64,000 nucleotides of DNA from Ancistrus triradiatus (taxonomy: Eukaryota > Chordata > Actinopteri > Siluriformes > Loricariidae), in assembly GCA_025084515.1 (NCBI GenBank), contig JAJAGP010000341.1, forward strand, positions 152,001-216,000, given 5' to 3'. Both the position numbers and the translations under genes were made by a program. Under the pieces are notes generated by a model. The model saw nothing but the letters and a program-made list of their open reading frames with translations, did no database searches and was not told the origin of the DNA. Positions 35,556 to 48,600 of the stretch are shown piece after piece. Position 1 is the first letter of the stretch. Each line of letters begins with the position of its first letter.

Positions 35556-35845
35556 ATACAGAAGTTGGTCCCCCTTTACTGCATTAACAGCCTCTGTTCT
35601 TCTGGGAAGGCTTTCCACCTGATTTTTTGGAAGGCAATTTTTACAAACAGGGATCCACTTACATTAAGCCACAGGGAGCATTAATGCGGTCAGGCACTAA
35701 TGTTAAGTGATTAAGACCCTGGCTCACGTTTAGTGTTTTCAGTTCTTCCAAAAGGTGTTTTGTGATGAGGCTTAGATTTTAGCTCTCTACAGGCCAGCCA
35801 AGAAATTTCTTTATGGAGGTTTGGATGAGACCAGGGGCATTTCTA
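35556..35845. mobile_element. Mariner-like remnant
   Basis: AGAAGTTGGTCCCCCTTTAC, then AACAGCCTCTGTTCTTCTGG and GAAGGCTTTCCACC. These are subterminal sequences of the mariner family also seen at 51826 and 54925. No terminal repeats or coding capacity found. Confidence 0.6.
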
Positions 35846-36349
35846 AACTACTTATTGTACTCATAAAGAACTGAGAGGGCCACAGGTGTACCCCTGTGCT
35901 TGCCATCAGTCGTAAGCCTTTTAAACATTAAATAGATTAAGTGATTTAACACTAAAGTGGGCGTTACTCTGTCATGAATGAGAAATGAGTAACAAATGAA
36001 CACTAAATCATTTTTGTTAATTGCATCAACTAAACATAACTTGTCTGCAGACTTTCTTTTAAATATTTGCAGATGTCCTCCATGTAACTCCATGCGGAAA
36101 CCAGAAAGGAATTTGCTTTGTTTGAGGCGCTCAAGCGTTTGGAAAGGTGCTGGCGCATTATGGGAAATGTAGTGCCTGTAGTTCTGCTCAGCAATCCAGG
36201 AGAAAATGGACTTTGTGGCCCCTGTGGAGCCATGGACCGAGACCAGTATTACTGCTTCAACAAACTTTGCTCTGTACATTCAGTAAGGTCAATTTTGGAG
36301 CAGTTATGAAGTGATGTGCTTAAAATCCCACTAATTAGAAAGGACAGTG

Positions 36350-36525
36350 GTAGTTAGGTAGGCAAGGCTGGAGGGCAAGGCAAGACTACTAACTGGAGGG
36401 TTATGAGTCCAAATTCCAGCCTGACTAATCTGCCACATCTGGTCCTTGAGCGAAGTGCTTAACCTTCACATGAAGAGCTCTGGGTAAGGGCACCCTCTAA
36501 ATGCTGTGCCATAAATAAACGTCAG
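36350..36525 (+). mobile_element. Degenerate SINE
   Basis: GGTCCTTGAGCGAAGTGCTT, then CTCTGGGTAAGGGCACCCTC and TAAATGCTGTG match the body and tail of the SINE at 48017 with many changes. Confidence 0.6.
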
Positions 36526-38614
36526 CGTTACACTTTACTGCCATAAAACTGCAAAACGCAGTAGCTGGTTCACATCTGTGAAAAAACTTTGCACCTTTCG
36601 TTTCATGCTCTGGCACAGTGACTTGTTTCAGATTTGATTTGTGTTACAGACGATATGGCGTAACATTTTAGCTACAACATGTGGTTGTTGGTTTCAGAAT
36701 GAACAAAGTTACCACCGTCTGCCTTTGTAGGGCAGTATAGCCTCCTTTACATAAATTACCTTTCAACAAGGCTGTAGTCCGGCCCATTGCAGCCTGATGA
36801 TTTAGCATGAATGCGCACTGTAAAGCATGCAGACGGACCGGAGAGGAAGTGATGACAGCGCGCACCGACGCTGTTCAAAAGAGATCGGTGACTGCCCTTT
36901 AATTTACTGGTGCATTCCGACCAATTTCCTCGACAATGAAGCTCCGCAGTAATGACACCGTTCATGCCCTCTAACCAGAGGCATTTGAGAAATGTGTCTT
37001 CTTATTGTCCGGTGTTTTGAGGTCAGAGCTGATAATGCAAGCGTGGTCCTTTCTGGTTTTGGGGCCTAGACTGAGTGCCTCACCTGAGGGCTTCCTTTTG
37101 GCCTCTACCTAAGGAGGCACTTCCATGTTTTTGTAGCTATCAGTGTGGGTAGAGTTACCACAGGTTATAACTGATAACAGCTAAACAAGGCAGATTGTCA
37201 AGATGATGAGTTGGGAAGTCACTTAAAAAAAGCTATTACAAATGACTAATGACAGGTAGTATATCATAGCCTTAAACATGGTTAAAACACTTACACTTAA
37301 CCTACAGTTCGGCAAAATCATTACCATAAACTTATTTTATAATAGTCTGAATAATGAATAGTGTATTGAAAGTGAAAAACAAGAATGATTATTGTCTGAA
37401 CCATGGCTTTTCCGCACTACATTTCCCAGCAGTCATCACTCATACCACGTCACTGCAATGCCTCACGCACTGCCGATATTTTTGTGCATTTTATCATCTT
37501 CCTTGTATCAAGTCCACCAGAAAGTGCGACACACCTCGAGTACGGCTATGAAGGGAAACTGATAGGGAAACTTCAAATAGCCTAAAATGATGTATTATCT
37601 TTGAATAAAGTGATTTAATTTACTTTCTGTATCTTGTATTGCGTGTTGTTTTATGCTCCTTAGAAGCATTTTGGATCATTTACAGTTTTATGTGTCTATC
37701 TGCCACCGTGTGTCATTTCTAGAAAACTGAAGGTTGCACTTTGTCTGGTATATACGATAAGAATTTGTATAAGTGGCTGTCATTATACCCCTGTGGGACT
37801 GAGGATTTAATTTATCTTCAATTTCCAGCTCCAGCCATTTCCAGCGTGGAGATTGCAGTGATGAAGCTATTTACACATACCACGTAAATGATTCATAGAT
37901 TCTTCGGAAGAAAAATATATTTTTGGACGTATTTATCGAGGATACACGCAACAGGCATTACGATTTATTCGAAACGATAAGTGGTAAATCTCAACGATTA
38001 TCGTTCACCACTTCAATCAGATAAAATCACTAATAGTGTCTGTAAATGCAGGAATTACATCACATCCAAAAGCAAACAGATTAAGGCCATTACACACTGA
38101 ATGCATTGATTTATTTGGACAACAGTAAATGAATTCGAGCTTGTGTATTTTTCAGACTTTTTTATTCGCCCCGTTTGTTTTTGATAACTTTCACCAGTGA
38201 CAAAAGCTCACTCACCAGTCATCGTCACTTCTGGTGTTGTCCTACCCACAACCAAATATCTAATGCTTGTGTTTATTTATTTGTTTAACGTCACATCAGC
38301 AGCGATGGCTATTTGTGACAGGAGGAAGGTCACGTCCATATTAAAAGCACCTAACGAAATGAAGAGCCTACTTTGGGTTACAAATGGATCGTTCTATTAA
38401 TGGTTCTTTGCAGGGCTGTGTAGTGTTTTTTAAACAAAAAAATCCTTAATGTCACAAATGAGCAAAAAAATGAGCAAAAGAATCTTGTCACGTCCAGTAT
38501 AGTTTTGAAGCGAAAAAGTTTTGACTACGCAGTACAATACTCTCCTGCATTCTTCCATTCTAAATGAGGAAGTCGGCAGTGCGTGATGTAGGGTGTCACG
38601 TGGCGGGACTGATG

Positions 38615-38840
38615 AGCGCCGGGAAATGTAGTGAGGAAACGCTGTGGCAATAACAATCGTTTCAGTTTGTCACTTTCAACACATTATTCAATAAGTTACA
38701 TGATCTCTTCAACACTGTGTAAGCTTTATGTTGTTTTTGCCCAACTGCAGATTAATGTAAGTGTTTTAAGCATGTTTAAGGTACATATAGAATATATGTA
38801 TGTCCATTGTACATCGGGGAGCACCTGGATGACATAAGAG
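38615..38840. repeat. Interspersed repeat, related to 44275-44525
   Basis: GGGAAATGTAGTGAGGAA, TTAATGTAAGTGTTTTAA and intervening words recur in the 44-kb copy, which ends in a Tigger-like CAGAACGTATCCCCATCG. Confidence 0.45.
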
Positions 38841-39348
38841 CACATTTGGTGACGTCAGTATCACAATGCATTGTTCTTCACTCTGGATCGTATAGTGACT
38901 CTTTTTCCAGGCTTGTATTGTAAGTCACTTCTTTTCTCTTGTTCTTTTTCTCATTTAATTGCTGTTTGTGGTAAGCACACACTCTGCAGCTGTGGTGGAT
39001 AGAAATTAGGCTAAAAAAAATCTAAAGCATGACTTAAATACAGCTGAAAGCAGTTTGATTCTGTAATTAAGTACTGCAGGTTTTAACGACGGATCTTGTT
39101 TTTTGTGTGTGTGTGTTTTTTGTGTGTTTTTTTTTTGTAACCCCGCTATAATTATCACTAAAACACAAGATCTGACTTGTAGCTCCATCCTCCACAGCAG
39201 GCATACGATGCTTCTTTGGTGCAGGCTGCACAAAATGCATTGATGTGCTGCACTCGTGCAAACAAGCCCAGCACTTCCCTTCTCACACGCTCGCTGCCTG
39301 CGGGTGGAAAACCTGCCCCCGCGGCGCGCGCAGGACGGACCAAGCCGG

Positions 39349-39358
39349 GTCACGTGAC
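39349..39358. promoter_or_regulatory. Palindromic E-box GTCACGTGAC upstream of mmp11
   Basis: A perfect 10-base palindrome of the USF/TFEB/MITF class, about 90 bases upstream of the TATA box. Function is inferred from position and sequence only. Confidence 0.45.
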
Positions 39359-39440
39359 TGCTCATGAACTTGTCCCGCTAGCCTGTTACAAAAAAAAAAG
39401 GTGCAATTTGAAGAAGAGGAGAACAAAGGAACCCGGAGGG

Positions 39441-39449
39441 GTATAAAAG
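39441..39449 (+). promoter_or_regulatory. mmp11: TATA box of mmp11
   Basis: GTATAAAAG lies 65 bases before the ATG, giving an expected start of transcription near 39470 and a leader of about 45 bases. No ATG occurs between the box and 39514. Confidence 0.75.
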
Positions 39450-39513
39450 CTTGGCAGGACGACGCTCCTGCACTCCTGCACCTCCTGCACAGTCGCGCGC
39501 AACTGGAATCCTG

Positions 39514-39612
39514 ATGGCTGCGCTCGTGCTGCTGGTGTACTGCGCACTGTGCGTGCACGCGCTGCCAATGGGGGACATCAAGGCCGTCCACAGGCACAAA
39601 GACTCCCCGGTG
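39514..39612 (+). CDS. mmp11: mmp11 exon 1 (signal peptide)
   Basis: 33 codons in phase 0, beginning MAALVLLVYCALCVHALP; cleavage is likely after HA (residue 16) or AL. Donor GTGAGT at 39613. The start is the first ATG after the TATA box, with G at +4. Confidence 0.9.
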
Positions 39613-42600
39613 GTGAGTGCACTACTACTGCTTTGTTTAACTCTGATTTTTTTTTCCGGAATGCGTCCATTGTTTTGCACGTGCCCTACTATTGCTGGTC
39701 ACCCTTGGAAAGCGTTCAGAAGTTGAATAAAACGATTAAGTTCCTCATCAGGATCGATTCGGCTGTAATACATGACCTTAAGTAGTACTTTAGTAGCTCG
39801 TTTTGTCCCGATTTGAATCGATTCTCAGTGCCAGGGTTGTGCTGATATAAATGAAAGTGGGCAGTAATCGCGATTATTTCGATTGAGACCGAAATGCATG
39901 ACATTTGTGCAGTTAATAGATTTGCTGCACTCAAATCACAAGTTACACAACTTATATTAGGAGCCTGTGATGTCTGCACCACAATGACACCAATAACACG
40001 ATTGTTTTGATTAATATTGCACATCCCGATTATAATATAACATATCTATATAACATGTATTGGGCTTGTTTATAATATCCAAACCAGACGTATAATCCAG
40101 ATAATTTTAATTTTTCTGATGTATTTCATACATCAGAACCCCAAATAGTTGTGTTGCACGTACCGCTACTGAATCGATGCATTTTCTTTCCAACACAAAC
40201 TAGGAAGGTACTGTATTCTTATTGCACAATTGCACATTTAAAACCTAATTACATGCACAGTCCCTTATTACATGATGCCCCGAAGTTCCCAAATCTATCC
40301 TCCACCTGACACGCATCCTTTTGAAACATTCCTCGGTTGCTTTCCCAGCATTTGAAGTACTGAAGTTCTGTTCTTTCGCTGAGAAGTACGTGACATATAG
40401 CCAGAGTGTCTGCATTTTATTATTATTATTATTATAATGACAGTGGAGATCACTCCCGAGTTCTTGTTGTAGACCTTTTATGTATAACTCAGTCATTAAG
40501 GCATTACAATGGCACATAAGAAGCCCCGGTGCCTCAGTGCTAAGAGCCACCTGCTGGGAGCCGATCTCAAAGTTTGTGAAGATCAGGTGGTGCTTTATGG
40601 AACCCTGCGACGCACTGACACCATGTCCATGGTGTACCTCTGCCTGCATCTAGTGAATGAATCTCCAGATGCTTCCCCATGACCCTGACCAGGATAAGAA
40701 CTCTCATTAATCCACAAATAACAGGTTTATACTCGTTAAATAAATACACACTGCATCGATAAAAAGGGCTCCCCCACTTCCAGAAACCACAGGTAAGTCA
40801 TTGGCTGTCGGTGTGAATGAATGTGAATAGAACAGAATGGGAGCAGCGCGCCAGTTCAAACACAGCTATTGAGCGCGTGGGCTTACAATCCCACTGGCGT
40901 CTCCTCCATTGTGTATTCCTGTCCAGCATACAGGCTCCAAATTCGCCATGATCCCTGGCAGGATCGTACAGTTATTAAAGATGAATGAACGGAAGGGATC
41001 CCAGGGCGCTTTATCATCCGACAATCACAACACGTATCGTTTTCCGCGTCCACATGCTGATCCTATTATGTTCGGCGAACATGTGCGTGACAGATTGAGC
41101 CGTGTTTTGTGAGCCGTGCCTGTGTCAGATTTCAGAGTTGTGGAGAAAGGCTTTTGCGTTCGAGGACAGGCACACCGTTTGCAAATGTGGGTCAGTAGGT
41201 TGGTCTCAGCAAGCTTCGAGCTGAACCATGTGAGCGTAGCAGAAAATGTATGCCGCTGTCTTATCGGGTTTTAAAGTTTGTATTTAAAAAAATCCCAAAC
41301 CCTGTGCTTTGGAGGCTGTAATCTCCCTGGTTTGCCAGAACGCCGATGGTTGGAAAGTTCTCCCAGCACGGGCTTAGAGCAGGCAGACAATGGCATGCTG
41401 CAGATGGCTGTTTTAACCCACTTGGAGGAGATACAAAACCGTTTTAGGAAGGAAATGGTGGGATACTTGGTTCTGTGCAAATCCAAGAATAATAGAGCTC
41501 TTGAGACGTTGCAGATGCGCAGTGACACAGAAACAATTGGAAATTCTGTGCATCCCCCAACAGACCTGATATCACTGAGGCTGTATTCTTTAAATAGCTC
41601 CTCTAAATCTGAGGTCCTGAAGTTGTTCTGGTATGAGATCTAGAGCCATAGTGTCTGAGTTTATTGACCCGCTGACAGCAGCTATTAAGGTATAACTGAC
41701 AGGTCAACTGGACTGAACAGGAAGTTAACGCAGGCATAAAATACTTGTGTGCACGCCCACGAAATAGCAGCTCTTGAGAAGCTGCAAATGTGTCTCGTTA
41801 GAGCGGCTGCCATGCATGGTGATACAGAAACACAGCTACCGAGAAAGTTCAAAGCCTGTCAGGCTGCACTTTCTCAAATATGAACTACTAGACTGGAAAT
41901 CAAAACCGTCCACCCGATCCGCATGTGAACGCGAACGGGCCGCTGGGACGCCTCGCATGTGCACTCAATTTGTTCTTGACTGTTGACAAAGCTGCAGAGG
42001 GGAGATTATGCAGGCAGGGGCAGGCCATTTGGCACGCAGTGCAGAATAACAAACCCTCTGTTTGCTGACACAGGGAAAAGGGAAAGAGCGAGATAGCTGG
42101 CGCAGCTGCTTTAACCCCCCACCCAGCCCCCTGAGAACACAGAGAGGGCCTTTAGGGCTTTATGGGTGCATCCTGGCTTGCATACAGTTCCACACAAGCA
42201 ACGGACTCCAAAAGTGTACATGCACTGTTCTGTACCAGAACAGTTAGTACTGGGTTAAGAAAATCCAACAGTGGGCTAAGTGATGGAGACATGCACCGAA
42301 AATGTCATGTACATGACTAGACTGATGTCCAGTATTAATCTGCACTTCAATCAATGGGATACACGTACTAGTAATACAATCAATGGCATACACACAGAGA
42401 GAAACATGGGTAATTGGTACAGTCCCCAAACGTGCACTTACCTGCCTGGATAATTGCTGCTTAGGGAGGGTTTTAATGCAAAATATTACAGAGAGAAAGT
42501 CTACACTCTCATTTTTCGTGGAGGGAACTCTATGAATGGCTTGTTTACCACCAAGTCCGGTGTATGATGGTCGCTTCTTGGGTTTCGCACTGGATCTACC

Positions 42601-45600
42601 AGGTTTGTTTAAATTCTGTGGAAGATCCCATACAGGATCTGTATTTAGGCCAGGGTTGTGACATATAGTGGGGAAAAAAAGGTATTTAGTCAGCTCTCCT
42701 ACTTAGAAATATGAGAGAGGCCTGTAATTTTCATCATAGGTACACTTCAACTATGAGAGGCAAAATGAGAGGAAAAAAGTCCGGAAATCACACTGTAGGA
42801 TTTTTAAAGAATTTAATCATAAATCACGATGGAAAATAAGTATTTGGTCACCCACAAACAAGCAAGATTTCTGGCTCTCACAGACCTGTAACTTCTTCTT
42901 TAGGAAGCTCTTCTGTCCTCCACTCATTACCTGTATTAATGGCACCTATTTGACCTCGTTATCTGTATAAAAGACACCTGTCCACAGCCTCAAACAGTCA
43001 GACTCCAAACTCAACCATGGCCAAGACCAAAGAGCTGTCGAAGGACACCAGGAAGAAAATTGTAGATCTGCACCAGGCTGGGAAGAGTGAATCTACAATA
43101 GGCAAGCAGGTCGGTGTGAATAAATCAACTGTGGGAGCAATTGTAAGACATACAAGACCATTGATAATCTGCCTCGATCTGGAACTCCATGCAAGATCTC
43201 ATCCCGTGGGGTCAAAATGATCATAAAATCCCAGAACTACACGGAGGGACCTGATGAACGACCTGCAGAGAGCTGGGACCAAAGTAATAAAGGCTACCAT
43301 CAATAACAGACTACGCAGAGAGGGACTCAGATCCTGCAGTGCCAAGCGTGTCCCCCTGCTGATGTCCATGCCCATCTGAAGTTTGCCAGAGAGCATATGG
43401 ATGATCCAGAAGAGGATTGGGAGAATATCATGTGGTCAGATGAAACCAAAATAGAACTTTTTGGTAAAAACTGAACTCACTGTGTTTGGAGGAAGAAGAA
43501 TGTTGAGTTGCGCCATACCTACTGTGAAGCATGGGGGTGGAAACATCATGCTTTGGGGCTGTTTTTCTGCAAAGGGGACAGGACGACTGATCCATGTTAA
43601 GGGAAGAATGAACGGGGCCATGTATCGTGAGACTTTAAGCCAAAACCTCCTTCCGTCAGTGAGAGCATTGAAGATGGAACGTGGCTGGGTCTTCAAGCAT
43701 GACAATGATCCCAAACACACCGCTCGGGCAACTAAAGAGTGGCTCTGGAAAAAGCATTTCAAGGTCCTGGAGTGGCCTAGCCAGTCTCCAGACCTCAACT
43801 CCATAGAAAATTTGTGGAGGGAGCTGAAAGTCCGTGTTGATTCAAAACATCACTGCTCTAGAGGAGGTCTGCATGGAGGAATGGGCAAAAATACCAGCTA
43901 TAGTGTGTGCCAACCTGGTGAACAGGAAACGTACAGGAAACGTTTGACCTCTGTCATTGCCAACAAAGGTTATGTTATAAAGTATTGAGTTGAACCAAAT
44001 TCATTGACCAAATACTTATTTTCCACCATAATTTACAATTAAATTCCTTAAAAATCCTACAACGTGATTTCCTGGATTTTTTTTCTCATTTTGTCTCTCA
44101 TAGTTGAAGTGTACCTATGATGAAAATTACAGACCTCTCTCATCTTTCTAAGTAGGAGAACTTGCACAATCAGTGGCTGACTAAATACTTTTTTACCCCA
44201 CTGTATCTGTTGTTTTCCTGCAAAAAGAAATGCTTTAACGTTGTTTTATAGTACAGAAAATACCAACTGCAGCCATGCAAAGTTGGGAAACGTAGTGAGG
44301 AAGAGCACTTCTTTGCTTTTGATACGTTATGCAATTAATTACACGACATATTCAACAGTTTACTATACAACAAACTTAATGTTAATGATTTTGCCCTAAT
44401 GGGGTTAATGTAAGCGTTTTAACTCCTCGTTTTATGATAAATCCAACTTACAAGCGATTTGTCAGAACGTATCCCCATCGCAAACATCCGGACGACTTGT
44501 AGGTGCTAGAACAGTGGCAGCATGAATACTAGCTGACGCTACTTCAGTGGGCTTGATTCCATGAGTTTGTTTGTATCCACAAAGCCCAGATGTCCTGAAT
44601 GTCCTACTGACATAATTTTATAACTCCCATCAGCTTTCCTGTCCCAATGAAAAACATTCTCGAGTACTGTTATCACTTGGCCTGTATATACAACCTCTGG
44701 ACTGGAAGACTTTTTGGAGTTTTTTTTTCCAAGTAAATATTTACCCAAGTCTGATTTCCTCCGCATAGCTCATTATCTGAAGCGTGGCCTGTGTTTATCT
44801 GGTGTAGAACACTAGGACAAATGATTGGTCTTTTAGCAGACAATGGCATGAGAACGAGAAAGGTAACGTGATGACAGGAGGCACTGTCAGCGTGTGCGCT
44901 CCATACTGAGGAAGGTCTCAAGCAGTCATCCTGACCTCAGCCCTGCAGACGCTTCCCTCGTGCATTCGCTTCTGTTTTAGAGGAACAGATGATATCATCT
45001 AAACAACAAGACGATGGGATGCCAACGAGGAGCACCGCACAGTGGGAACCAGGCCAGGACCTCTAACACACTCAACTAGCTTCTTTAGGTCTCAAATTCA
45101 GATCGTGCCTGTCGGGACATGTCAGCTCTGCACTCACTTTTTGCAGACTGAAAGAGTTCCGATTTCACAATTCGTTCGGCGGATCCTCGTGACATTCCCG
45201 TCTTACTTTCATAACACGGGTTCAGGTCAAAGTCGACCAAAAACCAACTGTCGCCTAAAGACAGATTTTAGGTTCCCAAAAGATAACAGGGTTGAGATGT
45301 TTACCGCGGCCCAATCGCTTAAAATCAGCGGTTTCTAAAGCAACGAGTCTTTACTCTGCAGAGATAACACGTTTCTGTGACGTGCACGGCATCACCCTGG
45401 GGTACGGATGTATTCATGTGCTGATTGTATCATTTAGACCACCATAGCTTTCTTCATGGTGTTGAATAAAAACATACATTCAATTTTTCGGGAAGTAAGA
45501 TGACGGAGATATACGTTCAAAATGATCAAACGTCAGCTAACCTATTGTGAGTTAAAGCAAGCTGGGTAGATCGGGGTGCTCTTACGGGCCGTGGCAGTTC

Positions 45601-48600
45601 CTTAGCCCACCACCATGGTGATTTGGGTTTGAGTTTTGGCAGCGCCACACAGAGACGTAACTGGCTGAGAGAGGAGAGGCTGGACAGGGAACAAATCTGA
45701 ACAAATTTAAGAAGACTGTAAAACCCTAACGCCATGGAATGGAATATGGATGGATTGGGTCGGACCTGTCCGTCCAATATCTGATGAGTGAACGACGTTG
45801 ATATCGGACCCATCTCTAATTTAAATAAGCTCAAAAGAAGCAAAATCTCATAGAATAAACAGACCTGGCAACCATGTTAGACTGTGCAGACCGAGAAAAA
45901 TAACTGAAATCAGATTAGGATATACAAGCGCCGAGAAATCTGATTACTGATATAAAATACAGCTCTCCTTACCGGATTTCTTAAAGATCTGAGTATGATG
46001 TATACTCGCCCACTTGAGTCTAGAAGTCTGACCATGATTGGATTATTATTATTATTATTATAGAAGTGCATGTAAACGCACTCGGTGTCTCTAATTGCTA
46101 CGTTTCGGAAACTGAGGAATATAAGTTTCAGATGGAGTCGCGTGCAAGGCGGGCTAGAGACTCCATGTTTTATAGAATCGTGCCAGAAATACAAATTGAA
46201 GAACCGTGAAGAACCGTGATAATGAGAGAATGGCATGCAGGTGTGTTTTGCCAGACGCTCGCTGCCTCACCTGACTTGGCGCATGCAGGTGAATGCTGTA
46301 AAATTTGCCCACACATGAATGCCCACGGTGAAACTTCCTTACTTTTCTACCTCACTTTTCTGAGCTGAAAAGTGCAAGTGCTGAGCAAAAATCACAAATA
46401 CACCCAAATAACCTGTGGGAATCTTATTTTGTACACCACTATTAATGTCAGCCTAAATGTCACGCTAGTAAATGTAAAACCAAAGGTCACTTGCTGCTAA
46501 GCTAGGCGCTGGCTCCATATTGTCAGCAGAAACACTTAAGCAATGAATATAAACCAATATCGCCTACAGCCTGGCTAAACATGGCGATTCATTTGTCTAT
46601 GGTGCCTAGAAGGAATATTATGAAAGTTCAATATGTCAGTCACACTGTGCAAACAGAAACAGCTTACGTAGCGTTAGCAAACTAGGATGCACCCAGCTAC
46701 AAAGCTTAGCTTGCTTTCTAAAACATCTTAACCTATTTTATGTGTTATATTGCCAGAATCACTGTTTGGGACGTATAAATCCAGACTCTCATAAACTCCT
46801 TACACCAAATTAGCATTGCTTTATGAGCTACTTAATGAGTTTTCCTGCTTGTACACACAAGACTACATGTTACACACACATTTTGTTCTATATTGCAAAC
46901 TGTTATCACTTTATCTGGTCAATCAGCAAGGTCTTCATAAACCAGCTTGGACTAGCACAGAAATTGTGCTGACCACTTGGCAGCTTATAAAAGTAAGAAG
47001 CTTACTGTCCTGTTTTCACCACAACATTTAACCTAAACGTAATGCCATTATTTATTGTAGCGACAATGCTGAATAGTCATCTTGCAACGGCTGCACTTTA
47101 GCATAGCAGACCTTAAAGCCCAAAGGATGGGTTGGTCCCGGTCCTGGATGCATATTACCAACAAGACTTAAAAGTAATAATGGTTTTAAAAGCATGCCTA
47201 AGGCTTGTTTACAGGTCTAATTTTAACCCCTCCACACACAGTTATTTCTGACGCAGCTAACGTGAGCTTGTTTCTGTCATTATAGCAGGTGATCTGCTGA
47301 CTCAAGAGGATTAGCGCCGGCAAACAGCTTATTTTAACCTCAGCCACTGATCCTAAATACTAGCCTCCTAATAAATGAGAAAACAGGCTCAGAAGCAGGT
47401 TCGATATGAAACAGACACACATGCAGCGGGTCAAAATTACACGTGGATGTAAATGTAATGAAGGCGAAATGTGATGGGACGGTGGTACCTCAGTAGGCTG
47501 TTAATGAAAAGGTTTGGAATTGAGTTCTGGCTGAATTGCATTCTGGCTCAAGTGTAAATTGCTTTGTATGACAATGCTGAGTAAGTATCTTTCAAAAGAA
47601 GCGCAATTTTAGTTGCACTCCTACAACCCCAAATTTGGATGGTATGGAAAGTGCAGTGTTCCTTAGATTTATTTTGACTTTTATTTCATTCATGGTTTTT
47701 CTGGTCAAATCAATTTCATTTTTTAATAAACATCCATTGTTGGGACGGGGCAATTTAGGGCTAGTAATGAGATGAAAAAGACCTAAATAACGATGTGATT
47801 TCAAACAGGTGACTGTAATCATGATTTCATACAAAAGCAGTATCTACGAAAAAGGGAGGTCTTTGAGGAACAAAGATGGGCAGAGGATCACCAGTTTGTC
47901 AGCAAATGTGTGAGAAAGTTATTGAAATGTTTAAAAACAATGTTCCTCAAAGAAAGATGGGAAGGGATTTCCATTTTTCTTCCTCTACAGTACTTAATAT
48001 CATTAAACAATTCAAAACTGTGGTAGCCTAGTGGTTAAGGTACTGGACTTTGGACCAGAAGGTCCAGGGTTCAAATCCCACCTCTGCCAAGCTGCCACTG
48101 TTGGGTCCTTGAGCAAGGCCCTTAACCCACAATTGCTTGGATTGTAAGACTGTACCAATTGTAAGTCGCTCTGGATAAGGGCGTCTGCTAAATGCTGTAA
48201 ATGTAAATATAAGAACTCTGGAGGAATTTCAGTCTGTAAAGGGTAAGGGTAAAAGCCTAACTAGACGGCACTGCATCGAGAACCATCATTCATCAATAGC
48301 TGATAGAACCACATGGACAAGGGATTACTTTATCAAACCTTTATCAAGCTCTACAATACAGAGTTACATTCACAAATGCCACTTAATACGCTACTGTGCA
48401 AAAATGACAGTGAAGAAGGTCAGGGTTAGAGAGGGTGGAGGTGGAGGGATATACTGGGCAGAGGTACATCCTGGTCATCAAAGTTTCCAGAACATGGCTC
48501 AATAGCTGTGGTATTATCAATTAATAAAAAGTTTTTTAGTTAGTTCTACTATAAGTTGGGTTTGGTTTTCATAATTGCTTATATATCATCACATTTTGTA

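Larger units (their letters stand above)
32370..39440. other. Gene-poor stretch upstream of mmp11
   Basis: It contains the repeats listed at 32755, 34555, 35556, 36350 and 38615. The last 200 bases become CpG-rich (GCGGCGCGCGC near 39321) as the mmp11 promoter is approached. No coding exon recognised. Confidence 0.45.

Noticed and set aside
35848..36279. 143-codon minus-strand open frame
   Set aside because: Overlaps the edge of a mariner remnant, no conserved motif, no promoter or splice context.
39451..39513. Longer N-terminus for mmp11 starting at 39451
   Set aside because: The codon there is TTG and lies at the TATA box, upstream of the expected transcription start; the ATG at 39514 gives a proper signal peptide.
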